Notes under the pieces: model-generated
The model's input: only the letters and a program-made list of their open reading frames with translations
Databases searched by the model: none
What the model was told of the DNA's origin: nothing
Shown: piece by piece, positions 1 to 9,874 of the stretch
How positions within the stretch are numbered: position 1 is the stretch's first letter
Layout of the letters: each line of letters begins with the position of its first letter
From: Helcococcus bovis
GTDB lineage: Bacteria; Bacillota; Clostridia; Tissierellales; Peptoniphilaceae
Strand: one strand, 5' to 3'
Assembly: GCF_046035435.1 (NCBI RefSeq)
Contig: NZ_JBFNFH010000001.1
DNA length: 64,000 bases
Program-made: the position numbers and the translations under genes

Positions 1-240
1 TTTTAAGGTTATTAAATTCATCCCAAAAATAAGGCCATAAAATAATAACTTTGAAAAAATCTTTTTTATAAAGTGCCAAATTGTTGAAATAAAGAAAAGC
101 AAATCATCAGCAACACTTATATTATATGCTTTATTCTTAAATAATTTTCCTATTAATGGTATTCTTTGTAAATAATAAATTATAAAATTATAGTTAGAAT
201 AAAATTCTTTTTTCTTAATTATACTAATCGCTCTAAACAT
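1..240 (-). CDS. ABC transporter permease, N-terminal part (cut by window edge)
   Basis: An open frame runs on the minus strand from an ATG at 240 to the window edge (80 residues, no stop). It begins MFRAISIIKKKEF and has a hydrophobic stretch near residues 62-78. Its start overlaps the last 8 bases of the ATPase gene upstream, the tight coupling usual for an ABC ATPase followed by its permease. By context it is the membrane half of an ATP-driven exporter; the substrate cannot be told. Too little is present to name a family. Confidence 0.6.
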   Translation of the reverse strand, partial: MFRAISIIKKKEFYSNYNFIIYYLQRIPLIGKLFKNKAYNISVADDLLFFISTIWHFIKKIFSKLLFYGLIFGMNLITLK

Positions 241-931
241 CTTTTTCTTCCTTTAAAGCTTCTACAATCTTACTTTCATAATTTTCATCTTTTTCAAGAT
301 TACTCAATGACTGCAATCTACCATTGTGCAATAACACAATTTCATCACATAAATCTTTAGCTAAATCTAGCATATGTGTTGAAATTATAACTATATGATC
401 GTCTTTTAATGATCTAAAAAATTTCTTTATTTCAGAAGCACTTACGACATCAACTGCTGTTAAAGGTTCATCAAGTAAGATTATTTTAGGTTTTTGAATA
501 TAAATTGCCAACAAAGCTACTTTCGCCTTCATTCCTGATGAAAAATCTTTTAAAAGTCTATGTCTATCCTCTTGTTCAATACTCATTTCATCAAAATATG
601 TGTCTATTTTAAATAATTCATTCGGGTTGTTTATATCAATAATAAATTTAATATATTCATATGCTGTTAAAAAATCTGGTAAATGTGTTTCTGCAAATAC
701 CATTCCTATGTCTTCAACTTTAAGATTTCTCAAAGCTTCATCATCAAAGAATTTAATATCCCCATCATCTTTTTCAAGCTCACTATACAAAATATTGAAT
801 AGTGTAGTTTTACCAGCACCATTCCTACCTAGTAGCCCATAAATTTTCCCATTTTCAAATTCATAACTAGCATCTCTTAAAACTTCCTTATCACTGAAGT
901 TCTTTTTTAAACTTTGAATACTTAACTTCAT
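233..931 (-). CDS. ABC transporter ATP-binding protein
   Basis: A 232-residue cytoplasmic ATPase subunit. Walker A is GRNGAGKTT (about residues 35-43), the signature is the variant SSGMKAKVALL (about 131-141), and Walker B is KIILLDEPLTAVD followed by a switch His in ISTHM. The size and the SSGMK signature fit the short exporter ATPases (ABC-2 type, YtrB/EcsA-like). The start is well supported by AAGGAGGTG just upstream (932-945). It overlaps the truncated permease gene by 8 bases, so the two form an operon. Substrate unknown. Confidence 0.92.
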   Translation of the reverse strand: MKLSIQSLKKNFSDKEVLRDASYEFENGKIYGLLGRNGAGKTTLFNILYSELEKDDGDIKFFDDEALRNLKVEDIGMVFAETHLPDFLTAYEYIKFIIDINNPNELFKIDTYFDEMSIEQEDRHRLLKDFSSGMKAKVALLAIYIQKPKIILLDEPLTAVDVVSASEIKKFFRSLKDDHIVIISTHMLDLAKDLCDEIVLLHNGRLQSLSNLEKDENYESKIVEALKEEKDV

Positions 932-1052
932 AACACCTCCTTAAATGTATCTATTTTACATTATTGTTATTTATTTGTAAAATAAATAACAAAATTGTAG
1001 GATTAAAATCGTTACACTATATCATAATTGTGTTTAGTAGACAAAATGTGTA

Positions 1053-1083
1053 TGTTGTATATCCGCTTTGATGATATACAACA
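1053..1083. terminator. 11-bp hairpin downstream of the thiD-like gene
   Basis: Perfect inverted repeat TGTTGTATATC / GATATACAACA with a 9-nt loop, directly after the stop of the minus-strand kinase gene. A clear T-run follows only on the plus side (GTTTTTATTTTTTT), so it may be a weak or bidirectional terminator. Confidence 0.5.
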
Positions 1084-1090
1084 CAAGTTT

Positions 1091-1876
1091 TTATTTTTTT
1101 ATTCCATATGAATGATGAATCGCCCCAATTCCACTTCCTATTTGTAACTTTTCAAATAATGAATCATGAACGAATTTTTTAGCTAATATTACAGAAGTTT
1201 TTAAATCATTCCCCTTCGCTAAATTTGATACAATTGCACTAGAGAGTGCATCTCCTGTTCCTCTGGTATTTTTAGTATTAACCTTTTCTCCTTTAATCCA
1301 AAATATTCCTTCATCTGTATAAAGCAAGTCATCAGCATCTTCTTCACTAGCTCCACTTTTTAAAACAACATTAACTCCAAATTTTTCATAAATTATTTTT
1401 GCTGCAATTTCCATATCTAATTTATTTTCAATTTTCATTTCAGCCAAAATCTCGCCCTCTCCAATATTAGGAGTAATCAAGTATGCTAGAGGAATCAAAT
1501 CTTTAATTAAAACTTCTATAGCTTCATCATCTATCAATTTAAATTTTCTATGTGCAACCATAACTGGATCAATTAATAAATTTTTAGGATTATATTGTTT
1601 TACTTTATCAACAACACTTTTTATCAATTTAGAATTCAAAAGCATACCAGTTTTTGTAGCATCTGGTATAATATCAGCAAAAATTGTATCTATTTGTCTT
1701 TCTAAAAAAGCTGATTCAACTGGCTGAACTTCATAAAATCCTATTGTATTTTGAACACTAAGCAAAGTAACTGCACACATTCCATACACATCATGAGCAG
1801 TCATCGTCTTAATATCAGACATCATTCCCGCTCCCCCAATCGGGTCCATCCCCGCTATTGTTAATACTTTTTTCAT
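1091..1876 (-). CDS. thiD: ThiD/PdxK-family kinase (hydroxymethylpyrimidine or pyridoxine kinase)
   Basis: 261 residues, the usual length for ThiD. Ribokinase-fold landmarks in order: GMDPIGGAGM near the N-terminus (substrate and Mg site), the YGMCAVTLLSVQNT segment typical of ThiD, DPVMVA, TPNIGEGE, and the nucleotide/anion-hole motif NTRGTGDALSSAI. Most ThiD proteins have GTGC at the last motif; here it is GTGD, as in other ribokinase-family sugar and vitamin kinases. The enzyme phosphorylates hydroxymethylpyrimidine(-P) for thiamin, or pyridoxal/pyridoxine for vitamin B6 salvage; sequence alone does not decide. No thiamin genes or TPP-type leader are nearby, so B6 or pyrimidine salvage is plausible. 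GAGGAG precedes the start. Confidence 0.85.
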   Translation of the reverse strand: MKKVLTIAGMDPIGGAGMMSDIKTMTAHDVYGMCAVTLLSVQNTIGFYEVQPVESAFLERQIDTIFADIIPDATKTGMLLNSKLIKSVVDKVKQYNPKNLLIDPVMVAHRKFKLIDDEAIEVLIKDLIPLAYLITPNIGEGEILAEMKIENKLDMEIAAKIIYEKFGVNVVLKSGASEEDADDLLYTDEGIFWIKGEKVNTKNTRGTGDALSSAIVSNLAKGNDLKTSVILAKKFVHDSLFEKLQIGSGIGAIHHSYGIKK

Positions 1877-2358
1877 TGTTTACTCCTCATTTTATAGAAT
1901 AAAATTCTTATGATAATAGTATATCTTAAAACATGGAAAATATATATTTTTTGAGAGAGGGGTTTTTTAGGAATAGATTAGAGGTTTAGATATTAAATTG
2001 GGTTATGATTTTTTGTGGGTTTTTGGGGGTTTTATGAGAAGTGTCCCATTTTTAAGTTTTTCTTTTTTTTGGTCATCATTTTTGTTGTTTTTTGTGGTTT
2101 TTTGCGGGAAAGTATCCCCTTTTTTACTTTTTTTCTTTTTTGTGGCAACAAGCTTACTTTTATGCTAGCTAAAGATATTTTAATATATCACTTATACCTA
2201 TAAAATTACTGACTAGATATCTCAATTATATTTTAACTTTTTTGTAAAACAATTGCTCTTTTTTATAAATTTATTATTATAAAAATGCTAAAACGCTTGA
2301 TATTTGAATAAAAAAGAAAGAGGAAAAAAATTTTTTCGAAAAAAGGCCCAAATATGGT
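1877..2358. other. Gene-poor intergenic stretch, T-rich
   Basis: No convincing gene. The plus strand has long T tracts broken by G runs between about 1950 and 2150; a frame at 2015-2203 encodes only Phe/Val/Gly-rich low-complexity sequence with no ribosome binding site and looks spurious. Two similar blocks (AAGTGTCCC near 2039 and AAGTATCCC near 2110, each followed by T-rich sequence) lie about 71 bp apart. The right end should hold the promoter of the broken surface-protein gene. Confidence 0.4.
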
Positions 2359-3582
2359 ATGAGAAAATTATCAGTCGACCTAGTAAGTGGAATATTAGCG
2401 TTTGGAGTATTTATAGGTAGCGGGAATAACTTCTCTTTTGCTGAGGAAAATATAAAAAAAGAAAATGAAGTTATAAGTAAAATTCAAAATAATTCAAATA
2501 TCATTGAAAAAGATCAATATGACATTGAAATATCTGATATTGATAAAATTAGCACTGTAACTTTAAATTATTACCTAAAAAATCATACACAATCTGAGGC
2601 TCCTGAAAATTTTAGTTTTACAATAGATAATAATGTTAAAAAAAATTCACAAATAGAAGATAAAATCAATACAAGTATTTCATCTAATAAATTACTTATA
2701 AAAAACGCTAGAAATCTTATGAAATATAGTGAATTAACACTTGTTCTTACAGACAAACGCCGAGAACAGTATGGAGCAACTAAAATATTTAAATTAAGTA
2801 ATTCCGAATCTAAAAACAATTTAAATGATACGCCTAGTTTACCTGATCACAGACGTCAAGGAGATGATATTGCTGGATTAGGTAAATATAAATTTGAAAA
2901 TCTTACTTTAGATAAATTTAAATTTGATTTAATAAATGAATTTTTAATAAATAACCTACAAAAAAAAGAAAATCAAAATAACGGTATGAATACTCCTAGC
3001 AAACCTTCTAATCTAAAGAACGAAAAAGACAATATCATGAATAGCCCAGAATTAAAACCAACACCTACAAAAACTGAAGAAATGGTTCCAAATACACCAA
3101 GAAACCCAGAAACTGGAAAAGAATCCGAAAACTACTAATCTTCCTACAACACCAGAATCTGAAAAAGAAAATATGTCTCCTAAATTACCAGAAGACAATG
3201 AAAATATGGGTAACAATAACATGAAAAAACCAGAGTCTGAAGAAGAAATAGAGCACTCAAATCCACCAATGATGAATGATAACAATGATAAAAATATGTT
3301 AACTCCAAAAGTTGAGGATAATACTCCTAAAAAACAAGAAAATGATACAAATTCTATGTCAAAACATGATATGGATAAAACAAAAACTCAACATGAAATG
3401 AATAAACCAAAAGCTAAAGAGCAAAACATGACTAAATCAAATTCTAAAGAAGAAAAAATGAAAATCAAAATCCAAACACCTCTGATTTGGTCATTATGAG
3501 CTATATTACAATGACTGGAGCTTAATTAGTAGGAATATTTGTATCAAGCAAAAAAAAAATAAATAAATCGAGAATATCTTAA
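2359..3582 (+). pseudogene. Broken sortase-anchored surface protein (NPNTSD signal)
   Basis: The reading frame starts at 2359 with a signal peptide (MRKLSVDLVSG... SFAEE) and continues as a hydrophilic Lys/Asn/Glu-rich protein. It stops at 3136-3138. The sense clearly continues in the next frame (NPKTTNLPTTPESEKE... to 3499) and then shifts back to the first frame, which reads NPNTSD at 3469-3486, followed by a membrane segment and SKKK tail. A TAA at 3523-3525 interrupts this segment, and the old stop is 3580-3582. So one ancestral wall protein now carries two frameshifts and one nonsense codon. The middle is a Pro/Met/Asn-rich low-complexity linker (repeated NMTK, ENM, KPES). Ancestral function unknown; adhesin-like by architecture. 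Could also be sequencing error, but three independent lesions argue for real decay. Confidence 0.8.
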
Positions 3583-3657
3583 TATAAATTTTAAGGTATT
3601 TTGAAAATACATCTGTATTTTAAAAATTGAAAAACCATAATAACTACTCTCAAATAA

Positions 3658-3705
3658 GGGGATGCAACAAAAAACATCTTTTCAGTTGTTTTTTGTTGCA
3701 TCCCC
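3658..3705 (+). terminator. Strong 18-bp hairpin terminator between convergent genes
   Basis: Perfect 18-bp arms (GGGGATGCAACAAAAAAC at 3658-3675 and its complement at 3688-3705), 12-nt loop, followed by GTTTTTTG on the plus strand. It ends the surface-protein gene and may also stop the minus-strand restriction gene ending at 3731. Confidence 0.85.
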
Positions 3706-3730
3706 GTTTTTTGATTAATAAAATTATAAT

Positions 3731-6700
3731 TTATTCCATAGGTTTTACTTTTTCTTCAATGAATTTAATTTCTTCTTTAGAAATATTATACTTTTTATAT
3801 AATTGTTGATCTATTTCAGGAATAGATAAAGACCAATCTATATCAGAATTTGAAGTAAAATCTTGAAGAGGAACATATTTCCATACTTCTTTGTTTTTAT
3901 TTCCTTGAGTAATTTTTTTTACCCCTAATAAAGCTCTTAAAAACTTTGTTTTAATATATTTAAATAAATTTTTTGCTTCTTGAATATTATTAAAAGCCCC
4001 GAAGGATATAAACGTTTCAGTATGCCCGATTAGGGGTTCCCCGATTAGGGGTGTACTTAAAACTTCACCTATAGCTCCACTTCCGTTTGAAGATGGTAAA
4101 ATCACTTTATATTTATCTAAATTTTCATGATTTATTAAATATTTTCTTTTCACCCATTTGTAAACTCTTCTATTATTCTGTCTACCTAAAATTTTAATAT
4201 ATTCTTCACCATCACTAGGATTTTCTTCATAAAAAATCTCTTCTAATTTATCAAATACAGAAGATGATAAATATCTTTTTGACCCTCCTGAAACTCTATT
4301 TACTAATTCAGGATTTTCACTCCATAATTTTTCTGTATATTTATAGCTTGTATTACTATATAAAATATTTGATATGCTTTCTATTTTCATATCTATTACT
4401 TTATATGTAATATTTCTTAATTCTTCAAAGTTAGTAAAAAACTCTATTGGTTTTACATTTTTATTCTTATTTCTTACAAGTATAGTAACACCACCTTTAA
4501 TATCTATTCCTGGAAAAACCTTATCTGATTTTTGTTCATAATAGGCTACTTTAGTGTATTCATCATTAAGCATTTTTTCATTCCATGAAGTTGGAGTAGA
4601 ACCAGCATTAAACAAAAATCTTGCAGGGGTGATAAAAGAAACAATATCAGCTAATTCAAAGGCTTCATCATAAAAATGATTATATAAAGATGGTTGTTCA
4701 GACCTATGTTCTATATTTTCCTGATATGGCGGATTACCAATTATTACATCAAATTTCATTTCATCTCCCCAAATTTTTTTGATAGATTCTTCCAATTTAT
4801 GATTTACTGCATCTGGTAAGGAATCATGTTCGACTATATTTCTATTATCTATATTTTCAAAATTGCTTAATACATAGTTTTTAACTATATTGTAAATAAT
4901 GTTTGTAGGTGCTAGCGTATAGACTTGATTTTCAAGTATCCACTTTATTCTTTCTTTTTCGTCTTTTATCTCATCTCCTAAATACTTATTTAACTTCTTT
5001 ACTATTTCAACTAAATAAATACCACTTTTTGAGTATGGATCTAAAAACTTAGTATACTTGGACTTGAAAAGCTCAGGATTTTCTTGTTCTAGAAATTGCA
5101 CCATTCTTTTTGCAACTTTTTTAGGTGTAAATATTTGATTTGTCTTTTGCGCGGGAATGTAATCAAATATATCTTCATCTTGTTCTTTATCATAATATTG
5201 TGAAAGTTTTTCCTTTGTATTAAAAAACTCTTGGATAGATGTATTAAATACTACGAAATTAAATATACCCTTAAACTCTTTTTCATTTCCTTCATCATCA
5301 ATAAAGACCCCACCATCTCTTAATTTAATAAATTCTTCAATTGTAATTGATGTTAATTCCTTAAATGATTTTTCATCTACTACTTTATCAAAATTTTCAA
5401 GAGTGGTATTTCTATCTCCATAAGCCATTAAAAAAGCTGGTATAGCGCGAGCAAAACCTCTTAAGTGGTCCCTCACATCATCTTCTATATTTTTCTTTTT
5501 ATTTTCTTCAACTTTTGTAATCTGCTCTTCTACAATTTTTTTAGGAATTTCTATGATTTCCGTTTTAATTTGTTCTAGAGTTTCTTTTTTAATTTCAGCT
5601 TTTTGTTTCTCTAATTCTGAAATCTTTTCCTCTTTTTCTTCTTGAGTATATACATTATTTTTCATTACATACTCTATTTCAGAGTCCTTTATTGAAATCT
5701 CAATTTTTTCTTCCGATTTAACCTTCTCAACTATATTTTTTATTTGCGACTCGGTATTTTTTTGAATTTTTTCAATATCTTTTTTCTTTAATTCAAAATC
5801 AGTTTTTACATTTTGTAAATCTTCACTTATATTTTTAACTATATTTTTTGCAATTCTATTTGAGATAATCAAGATATCATCTTCTTTTACACTTACTGAA
5901 TCTATAACATCTGAAACATTATCTTGATATATTTTTTCATTAAATAATTTTTTAATTTTATCTTCTATTACATTTATAGGAATTTCTACCTTTGTCTTTT
6001 CACTATTTAACATTGGAGAATTAGACAAGTCTATTTTTGATTTCCCTGTATTTTTAGTGTTTTTTATCACTTCTAATTTATCTAAAATGTCTTTTAGTTC
6101 TGATGAAATTTGAAATATACCTTGAATGTTTTCAAATAAAAGATTTGACATAAACCCACGTTTTACAACTTCTTGAGATTTCAATTTGTTTGGTATAGTC
6201 ATAACCTCTTCTGCATCTATTTCCTTCATATATCCATTACTATCTTCTGCAATAACTGGGAAGAAGTTTAATAATTTCCTTATATTATTTTCTTTACTCT
6301 TACTATTTTCAGTATCTTTAGAAGATGATAAGTTATTTGCATATTCATCAAATAAGATTAATGTACGCTCTGGTGCAAAATCAAATACATAGGCATTTTC
6401 TTTAACAAATAACTCCCCTGTTTCTTTATCTGTAAATCTATATGGATTTTGAGCCCTAAATGCAGATTGAAAATATAATGCTGGAGATTTCATATTACTC
6501 AACATCATTACACCAGACCACTCAGCTACAGTTACTCCCGTTGTCAATTGTCCAACTGAAAGTGTAATTGTTTTATCGTTATTTTTAATCGCATCTCTTA
6601 CTTTATCTAGGCTCTTTTGATTTTTTTTATAATCACTACTTTCATCTTCATAATCATTATTAGACTTACCATCCCCTGCTGCAATGATTATTTTATAATC

Positions 6701-8071
6701 CTTAAACACTTCATGTTCTTTTAATAATTTTTCTAGTGCCTTTACCGAACTTACTCTATTTAATATCCATAAAGTATGACAAAGTTTATGTCTATACTCT
6801 GTATTTGCAAATGGAAATTTTCCTTTAGTTAAATTATCTAGAAAAATTTTTACAGAATCCTCGTATTCAAAATTTCCTAATTCATCCGTCTTAAAAAATT
6901 CATTTAAATCAAATGCATAATCATAATTTTGCTCGTCAATACTTATTCCCTTTTCAATTTTTGGTTCAATAATTTTACTCATTTGATATGTAAAAAGACT
7001 TAGTGTTGGAAGCCCTTCATAAGGATTATCTTCTTCTTGACAATTATCCCATTCCATTTTTGCTTTTTGTTCATCAAGATATGTCCAGTTAAATATATTT
7101 TCTTCTGCAAACTTACCAGACGATAAAGCCTTGAATGGAGTACCTGATAAATGAAGTGTAAAACTTCTTTTAATTTTTTCAAATGCTTTATCCGTTTTTA
7201 GTGTGTCTACCCCTTCGTGAGCTTCATCAATAACTAAAATATCCCAGGATAATTCTGAAACCTCTTTATATTTTTCATAATTTCCACCAAAATATTTTGA
7301 TCCTTTTAAATCTTGTAAGGATATAAAATAAATCATTCCAAAGTCTTTATTGGATAATATAAAGTCATTGTATTCATTTCTTGTCATGACATCTTTATTT
7401 TTCAAACTATCTGATTCTGAAACAAACTTGTAATATGGTTTTTGCCATGATATAAATTTTTCAAAATCCTCATACCATGAATTTGCAATTGCAGGTCTAT
7501 TTGTTACAATCAAAATCTTTTTTGCATTTGTTTTTCTTATAAAGTCATAAGTAGTAAGAGTTTTCCCAAATCTTGGTTTTGCATTCCACAAAAATTCTTT
7601 TGATGAATTTTCATCAAAATATTTTTCAATAGTTTTAGATACAGCCTCATTTTGCTCATCTCTTAATATATAATTTAATCTTAAATCCTTTTCTAAGATT
7701 TGAGTTTCTGTATAATCTCCATTTATAAATTTATCAGTTAATTTTTCAGCTTCTTCTAAATGTTCTCCAAAATAAAACCATTCTTTAGCCGTTCCAAATT
7801 CTTGATTTTTTATTTTATTTTTTATTAAAAACTTATGTAAATCATGGTCTCTAAACCATTCCCCAGTCTTTTTCCGAGCAATCCTTTCAAACACAAGCTC
7901 TGGTGTGATGCCTATTTGACTTACTTGCTCATAAATCCTCTTCATTACATCTTCTCTAGTAGTATCACCTATTTTTACATATTTTTCTCTATCTTTAATA
8001 TCATGTGATGTGTATCCATATATTTTATTTATCCTACTCTCATAAGGAATAATTTGCGTTTTATCTCTCAT
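3731..8071 (-). CDS. Single-chain restriction-modification enzyme: nuclease-like domain, helicase, N6-adenine methyltransferase
   Basis: 1446 residues, read as one long polypeptide with several modules. (1) Residues about 15-110: a GIY-YIG/T5orf172-like stretch (IYGYTS..., KIGDTTREDVMKRI, EWF), a probable nuclease. (2) About 130-600: superfamily-2 helicase with Walker A AKPRFGKT (about 164-171), DEAH (about 283), SGTP, and QSAFRAQNPYR as motif VI. (3) About 680-880: long Lys/Glu-rich coiled coil. (4) About 1005-1130: methyltransferase with motif I DPYSKSG (in place of the usual DPACGSG) and catalytic NPPY of Eco57I-type adenine methylases. (5) C-terminal third: likely target recognition. The order resembles Type ISP/IIG enzymes that cut and methylate from one chain, though those usually begin with an Mrr-type nuclease. 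Overlaps the upstream small methylase gene by 11 bases. Restriction activity is inferred. Confidence 0.8.
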   Translation of the reverse strand: MRDKTQIIPYESRINKIYGYTSHDIKDREKYVKIGDTTREDVMKRIYEQVSQIGITPELVFERIARKKTGEWFRDHDLHKFLIKNKIKNQEFGTAKEWFYFGEHLEEAEKLTDKFINGDYTETQILEKDLRLNYILRDEQNEAVSKTIEKYFDENSSKEFLWNAKPRFGKTLTTYDFIRKTNAKKILIVTNRPAIANSWYEDFEKFISWQKPYYKFVSESDSLKNKDVMTRNEYNDFILSNKDFGMIYFISLQDLKGSKYFGGNYEKYKEVSELSWDILVIDEAHEGVDTLKTDKAFEKIKRSFTLHLSGTPFKALSSGKFAEENIFNWTYLDEQKAKMEWDNCQEEDNPYEGLPTLSLFTYQMSKIIEPKIEKGISIDEQNYDYAFDLNEFFKTDELGNFEYEDSVKIFLDNLTKGKFPFANTEYRHKLCHTLWILNRVSSVKALEKLLKEHEVFKDYKIIIAAGDGKSNNDYEDESSDYKKNQKSLDKVRDAIKNNDKTITLSVGQLTTGVTVAEWSGVMMLSNMKSPALYFQSAFRAQNPYRFTDKETGELFVKENAYVFDFAPERTLILFDEYANNLSSSKDTENSKSKENNIRKLLNFFPVIAEDSNGYMKEIDAEEVMTIPNKLKSQEVVKRGFMSNLLFENIQGIFQISSELKDILDKLEVIKNTKNTGKSKIDLSNSPMLNSEKTKVEIPINVIEDKIKKLFNEKIYQDNVSDVIDSVSVKEDDILIISNRIAKNIVKNISEDLQNVKTDFELKKKDIEKIQKNTESQIKNIVEKVKSEEKIEISIKDSEIEYVMKNNVYTQEEKEEKISELEKQKAEIKKETLEQIKTEIIEIPKKIVEEQITKVEENKKKNIEDDVRDHLRGFARAIPAFLMAYGDRNTTLENFDKVVDEKSFKELTSITIEEFIKLRDGGVFIDDEGNEKEFKGIFNFVVFNTSIQEFFNTKEKLSQYYDKEQDEDIFDYIPAQKTNQIFTPKKVAKRMVQFLEQENPELFKSKYTKFLDPYSKSGIYLVEIVKKLNKYLGDEIKDEKERIKWILENQVYTLAPTNIIYNIVKNYVLSNFENIDNRNIVEHDSLPDAVNHKLEESIKKIWGDEMKFDVIIGNPPYQENIEHRSEQPSLYNHFYDEAFELADIVSFITPARFLFNAGSTPTSWNEKMLNDEYTKVAYYEQKSDKVFPGIDIKGGVTILVRNKNKNVKPIEFFTNFEELRNITYKVIDMKIESISNILYSNTSYKYTEKLWSENPELVNRVSGGSKRYLSSSVFDKLEEIFYEENPSDGEEYIKILGRQNNRRVYKWVKRKYLINHENLDKYKVILPSSNGSGAIGEVLSTPLIGEPLIGHTETFISFGAFNNIQEAKNLFKYIKTKFLRALLGVKKITQGNKNKEVWKYVPLQDFTSNSDIDWSLSIPEIDQQLYKKYNISKEEIKFIEEKVKPME

Positions 8072-8864
8072 TTCCTATCACCAATATTTCCTCTCTAAAT
8101 ACTCTGGTAATTTTAACAGTCTTATATATTTGAATAAATGTTTTTTCTTCAAATTGCTCTTCAATATTTTCTTCTTCATCAATCATATCTAAAAAGTTTA
8201 ATTCTTGGGCATCTACTTCATAATATTTATCAGAAAATTCAAAACTGTTTTTTCTGTTTGCAATCTCAGTATTTCCATCATTATTTTCTATTTTATGCCT
8301 AATCTGATTTATAGTGTGTTCTGTACGAGAAACTTTTATGTTTTTATTATTTTTTTTAGTTTTAACTCTCCATTCACTAAAAATAATAACTTTTCCTTCT
8401 GAGTCAATCCCTTTTAAGAAGTCTCCTTGAACTATATTTGCACTTATAATTGTCTTGGCTGATTCTAAAACATCTTTATTTTTTTTACATCTATATTTAG
8501 ATAAAATTTCAAGATAGTTTTCATAGTAGGTTTGGAATAAATTTAATACGGTTTTTTCTGTATTATCCGCAAGGATTTCTATGCCATAAAGAGTTGTGAG
8601 TGCTAAAAGTGATAAGTTTTCATAATAAGAAACATCGTCTTTTACAATACTTTTTATATAATCTAATCTATATTGTAAAAGCGTAGTAAGAAAAATCCCC
8701 TCTCCAACTGATGGTTCTAAAACTGTCATATTTAAATTTTTAATGCTATCTTTGATACCTTCTAAATTTATCATTTTATTTACTATAAATTTAGGCGTAA
8801 ACACTTCCCCATGATCTTTTACTCTTTTTTTACTTTTTATTAGTGAATTTACTCTTTTTTCCAT
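8061..8864 (-). CDS. Small methyltransferase-like protein of the restriction locus
   Basis: 267 residues. The N-terminus has the HsdM/N6-methylase lead-in (DHGEVFTPKFIVNKM) and SAM-binding motif I (LEPSVGEGIFL), then YGIEI (motif II position) and VQGDFLKG (motif III position). The expected catalytic NPPY/DPPY motif IV is absent: after the GDF segment it reads VIIFSEW and then a charged tail. So it looks like a SAM-binding fold without the usual catalytic loop. It precedes, and overlaps by 11 bases, the large restriction-methylase gene, so the two are surely co-translated. It may be a partner or specificity/regulatory subunit of the large enzyme. GGGAGAATAG precedes the start. Confidence 0.75.
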   Translation of the reverse strand: MEKRVNSLIKSKKRVKDHGEVFTPKFIVNKMINLEGIKDSIKNLNMTVLEPSVGEGIFLTTLLQYRLDYIKSIVKDDVSYYENLSLLALTTLYGIEILADNTEKTVLNLFQTYYENYLEILSKYRCKKNKDVLESAKTIISANIVQGDFLKGIDSEGKVIIFSEWRVKTKKNNKNIKVSRTEHTINQIRHKIENNDGNTEIANRKNSFEFSDKYYEVDAQELNFLDMIDEEENIEEQFEEKTFIQIYKTVKITRVFREEILVIGNER

Positions 8865-8946
8865 CTATTCTCCCATCTGAAACTTATAGGTATATTATAC
8901 TAAATAAATTATTATTAATTCAATAACTTATTAATTAGGATATATT

Positions 8947-9861
8947 TTATTCCATCATCCATGTGTGGAATGTACAAATGCTATAATTGGATTCTATAAA
9001 CTCCATCATTAAGTTTTCAAATTTACTTATTTTATCTTCATCAAATAGATTTTTATTTTTTCTGGTTACCATATAGCATATCTTAGGTGGTGGTGTATTT
9101 TTTAATTTATAATAAACTATATTTCCACTTTCCTTAAAACTTTTAATTACGGACATAGGTGCAATACTCCAATTTCCTGGTTCATTTAGATAATGATATA
9201 GTAACGAACCTGTATTAACGGTTAATAATTTTTTTGTATTTTCTCCAAAAAAATGAAAATGCCATTGGTAAAAATCTCTGCCCCAGTTTATAAAAATCTC
9301 TTTTGATAAATCCAGTTTTGATAATTCAATATCATCATAGTAATTGCTGTCTTTATGACATACAAGATAATTTAATTCTCTAAATATTGGCTTAGAAATT
9401 ACATCTGGATGTTTTATTTCATTGTAGACAAATCCAATATCCGCTTCTGATGTAGCTACTAAATTATGAATTTCATTTGAATGATGAGTTTTAATATCCA
9501 GCTTTATATTTTTATTTAATTGCATAAATGATTTATAAAGTGGTACAAATGTAAAATTATTTACTGCATCTACACTTGCAATTTTTAATGTTTGTGATAA
9601 ATTTAAATTTTTTATTTTATAAGACATTTCTTTTAGCATATTCATTTGTTTGGCTATTTTTAAAAATTCTTCCCCACAGCTTGTTAAAAAAACTTTTTTA
9701 ACTCCTTTTTCTCTTATAAACAGGGAAAAACCTAAATCTTCTTCTAAACTTTTTATCCTAGTACTTAATGATGATTGTGAAATGAATAAATGTTTGGATG
9801 CTTCATTTATATTTCCATATTCTACTATAGACAAAAATGCCTCAATTTGATCTATATTCAT
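8947..9861 (-). CDS. LysR-family transcriptional regulator
   Basis: 304 residues. Residues 1-60 are a classic LysR winged helix-turn-helix (IDQIEAFLSIVEYGNINEASKHLFISQSSLSTRI), followed by a linker helix and a periplasmic-binding-like effector domain. It is divergent from the RraA-like gene at 9971, with 109 bp between, the usual arrangement in which a LysR protein controls its neighbour and itself. A LysR-type dyad lies between them (9875-9893). The ligand is unknown. AGAGGTATGA precedes the ATG. Confidence 0.93.
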   Translation of the reverse strand: MNIDQIEAFLSIVEYGNINEASKHLFISQSSLSTRIKSLEEDLGFSLFIREKGVKKVFLTSCGEEFLKIAKQMNMLKEMSYKIKNLNLSQTLKIASVDAVNNFTFVPLYKSFMQLNKNIKLDIKTHHSNEIHNLVATSEADIGFVYNEIKHPDVISKPIFRELNYLVCHKDSNYYDDIELSKLDLSKEIFINWGRDFYQWHFHFFGENTKKLLTVNTGSLLYHYLNEPGNWSIAPMSVIKSFKESGNIVYYKLKNTPPPKICYMVTRKNKNLFDEDKISKFENLMMEFIESNYSICTFHTWMME

Positions 9862-9874
9862 TCATACCTCTTAT

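Noticed and set aside
1877..2000. TPP riboswitch ahead of the thiD-like gene
   Set aside because: No thi-box sequence and the leader is short.
1950..2035. G-quadruplex candidate
   Set aside because: G runs are too far apart and uneven to form a convincing four-tract motif.
2015..2203. 62-residue open frame on the plus strand
   Set aside because: Phe/Val-rich translation of T-tracts, no ribosome binding site, no family.
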